Positions 4,769 through 5,542 of a DNA stretch of 5,542 nucleotides are shown here, one piece after another. Within the stretch, counting starts at the first letter, position 1, and each line of letters opens with the position of its first letter. The notes below the pieces were generated by a model that was given only the letters and a program-made list of their open reading frames with translations, made no database searches and was not told the origin of the DNA. Source of the DNA: Actinomycetota bacterium (GTDB lineage Bacteria; Actinomycetota; Actinomycetes; Propionibacteriales; Nocardioidaceae); assembly GCA_009702305.1 (NCBI GenBank), contig WLIH01000216.1, positions 1 through 5,542 on the forward strand, read 5' to 3'. A program made the position numbers and the translations under genes.

Positions 4769-5542
4769 CGGCCGGCGACGGCCTCGCGCAGGGCCGCGAT
4801 CGCCAGCTCGGTCTCGTCGCTGAGATCCTGGAGCATCGCGTCGGTGCCGTCGAGACGACCGCCGCGGGCGTGCGCCTCGATGCGCGCCGCGGCCTCGGCG
4901 ACCCCCGGCAGGCCGAGGTTGAGGGCGCTGCCCTTGACCAGGTGAGCCGAGGTGAAGACCTCGTGGGGATCGCGCAGGTCGACGGCCGCGCGGATCGCGG
5001 CGATCTGCCCGTGGATGCGCGTCATGAACGACTCGGCCGTGCGGCGGAAGAAGCTGACGCCGTCCTTGACGAGCTCGTCGAGCATGGCGACCCGCTCCAG
5101 GTCGAGGATCACGGTCGACGCGACGGGCGGGGGCGGCTCACCGGCGGCGCTGGTCGGATCGGTGGGATTGGTCGGATCGGTGGGATTGGTCGGACCGGGG
5201 TTGGTGGCGTCGACGGGCGGGATCGCGGTCGACCGGCCGGCACCGACCGGCACCCAGGTGCGGACCAGCGCCTCGAGGGCCTCGGGGTCGACCGGCTTGG
5301 TCAGGAAGTCGTCCATCCCGGCCGCCAGGCAACGCTCGCGCTCGCCCTCCAGGGCCGAGGCCGTCATCGCCACGATCGGCACCCGCTGCCCCGGCGACTC
5401 CTGGGCGCGCACGGCCCGGGTCGCGCCGAAGCCGTCGAGGCCGGGCATCCGGCAGTCCATCAGCACGACGGCGTACGGGTGCTCGCCGCGGAGCGCGGCG
5501 ACGGCCTCGTAGCCGTCGGCGGCGACGTCGACCTGCAGCCCC
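4765..5542 (-). CDS. Receiver-HPt phosphorelay protein, C-terminal part (probably of a hybrid histidine kinase)
   Basis: The frame is open to the right edge, so the N-terminus is missing; 258 residues are visible. Residues 1-97 are most of a response-regulator receiver: the phosphoacceptor Asp29 in VVLMDCRMPGLDG, the conserved Thr60 in PIVAMTA and Lys82 in FLTKPVD. The early acidic pair lies beyond the window. A Pro/Thr/Asn-rich linker (about 98-145) leads to an HPt domain whose phosphorylated histidine is His200 in SAHLVKGSALNLG, close to the family pattern AHxLKGSAxNLG. A receiver followed by HPt at the C-terminus is the usual tail of multi-step hybrid sensor kinases, though a stand-alone receiver-HPt protein is possible. 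The in-frame GTG at 5466 is not the start, because the receiver strand and helix extend upstream of it (GLQVDVAADGYEAVAALRG). The stop overlaps the start of the next gene by 4 bases. Confidence 0.93.
   Translation of the reverse strand, partial: GLQVDVAADGYEAVAALRGEHPYAVVLMDCRMPGLDGFGATRAVRAQESPGQRVPIVAMTASALEGERERCLAAGMDDFLTKPVDPEALEALVRTWVPVGAGRSTAIPPVDATNPGPTNPTDPTNPTDPTSAAGEPPPPVASTVILDLERVAMLDELVKDGVSFFRRTAESFMTRIHGQIAAIRAAVDLRDPHEVFTSAHLVKGSALNLGLPGVAEAAARIEAHARGGRLDGTDAMLQDLSDETELAIAALREAVAGR
5152..5205. repeat. 18-bp tandem repeat in the receiver-HPt linker
   Basis: Two identical 18-base units (5152-5169 and 5170-5187; plus-strand unit GGTCGGATCGGTGGGATT) are followed by a diverged third (5188-5205). 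On the minus strand they encode NPTDPT repeats within the interdomain linker. The unit is a multiple of three, so copy-number change would lengthen or shorten the linker without breaking the frame. Confidence 0.85.

Noticed and set aside
3431..4945. 504-codon plus-strand open frame
   Set aside because: It lies opposite the 456-residue gene and the HPt domain. It crosses their junction and has shadow-type Arg/Val/Ala/Gly composition. The minus-strand frame has propeller motifs and an ATGA junction.
5152..5205. Tandem repeat considered as a CRISPR or intergenic repeat array
   Set aside because: Units are contiguous with no spacers, sit inside a coding frame and keep the frame.

Overview
The window reads as a piece of a high-GC actinobacterial chromosome. 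The three-gene block purF, purM and a 60-residue DUF3073 gene, the strong G/C third-position bias, GTG starts and a leaderless-looking promoter all point that way. The protein style (GAF protein, Ala/Arg/Asp-rich hypothetical, hybrid-type receiver plus HPt) resembles Nocardioides and related Propionibacteriales. That genus-level guess is inference from recalled family patterns, not a search.

Left edge (1-262, minus strand): the N-terminal part of a GAF-like signalling protein that runs off the window. It is divergent from purF. The 125-base gap (263-387) holds an apparent promoter for each direction, each with a TACGAT -10 hexamer. On the purF side the hexamer lies 6 bases before the GTG start, which predicts a leaderless mRNA.

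Centre (388-3369, plus strand): purF (step 1 of de novo purine synthesis, a glutamine-dependent amidotransferase of the iron-sulfur type) is followed after 11 bases by purM (AIR synthetase), with a good ribosome binding site. Both look intact and ordinary. A perfect 8-bp hairpin sits just after purM. A short intergenic region then carries a match to the GGGAAC-N18-GTT promoter class of SigR/SigH-type ECF sigma factors. This precedes the small, highly charged DUF3073 gene, so that gene may be uncoupled from the purine operon and stress-induced.

Right side (3398-5542, minus strand, convergent with the purine block): the C-terminal part of a receiver-HPt phosphorelay protein, whose ATGA stop/start overlap joins it to a 456-residue protein of unknown function with beta-propeller-like, distantly GH43-like repeats. 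The receiver and HPt retain their key residues. An 18-bp tandem repeat encodes the Asn-Pro-Thr-Asp linker between them.

The purine genes are housekeeping. The less ordinary points are the predicted promoter architecture (leaderless purF, ECF-type promoter on DUF3073), mutually exclusive hairpins at the start of purM, and the translational coupling of a phosphorelay protein to an uncharacterised propeller-like protein. I found no mobile element, CRISPR array, tRNA or rRNA, and no clear evidence of a wholly new system.
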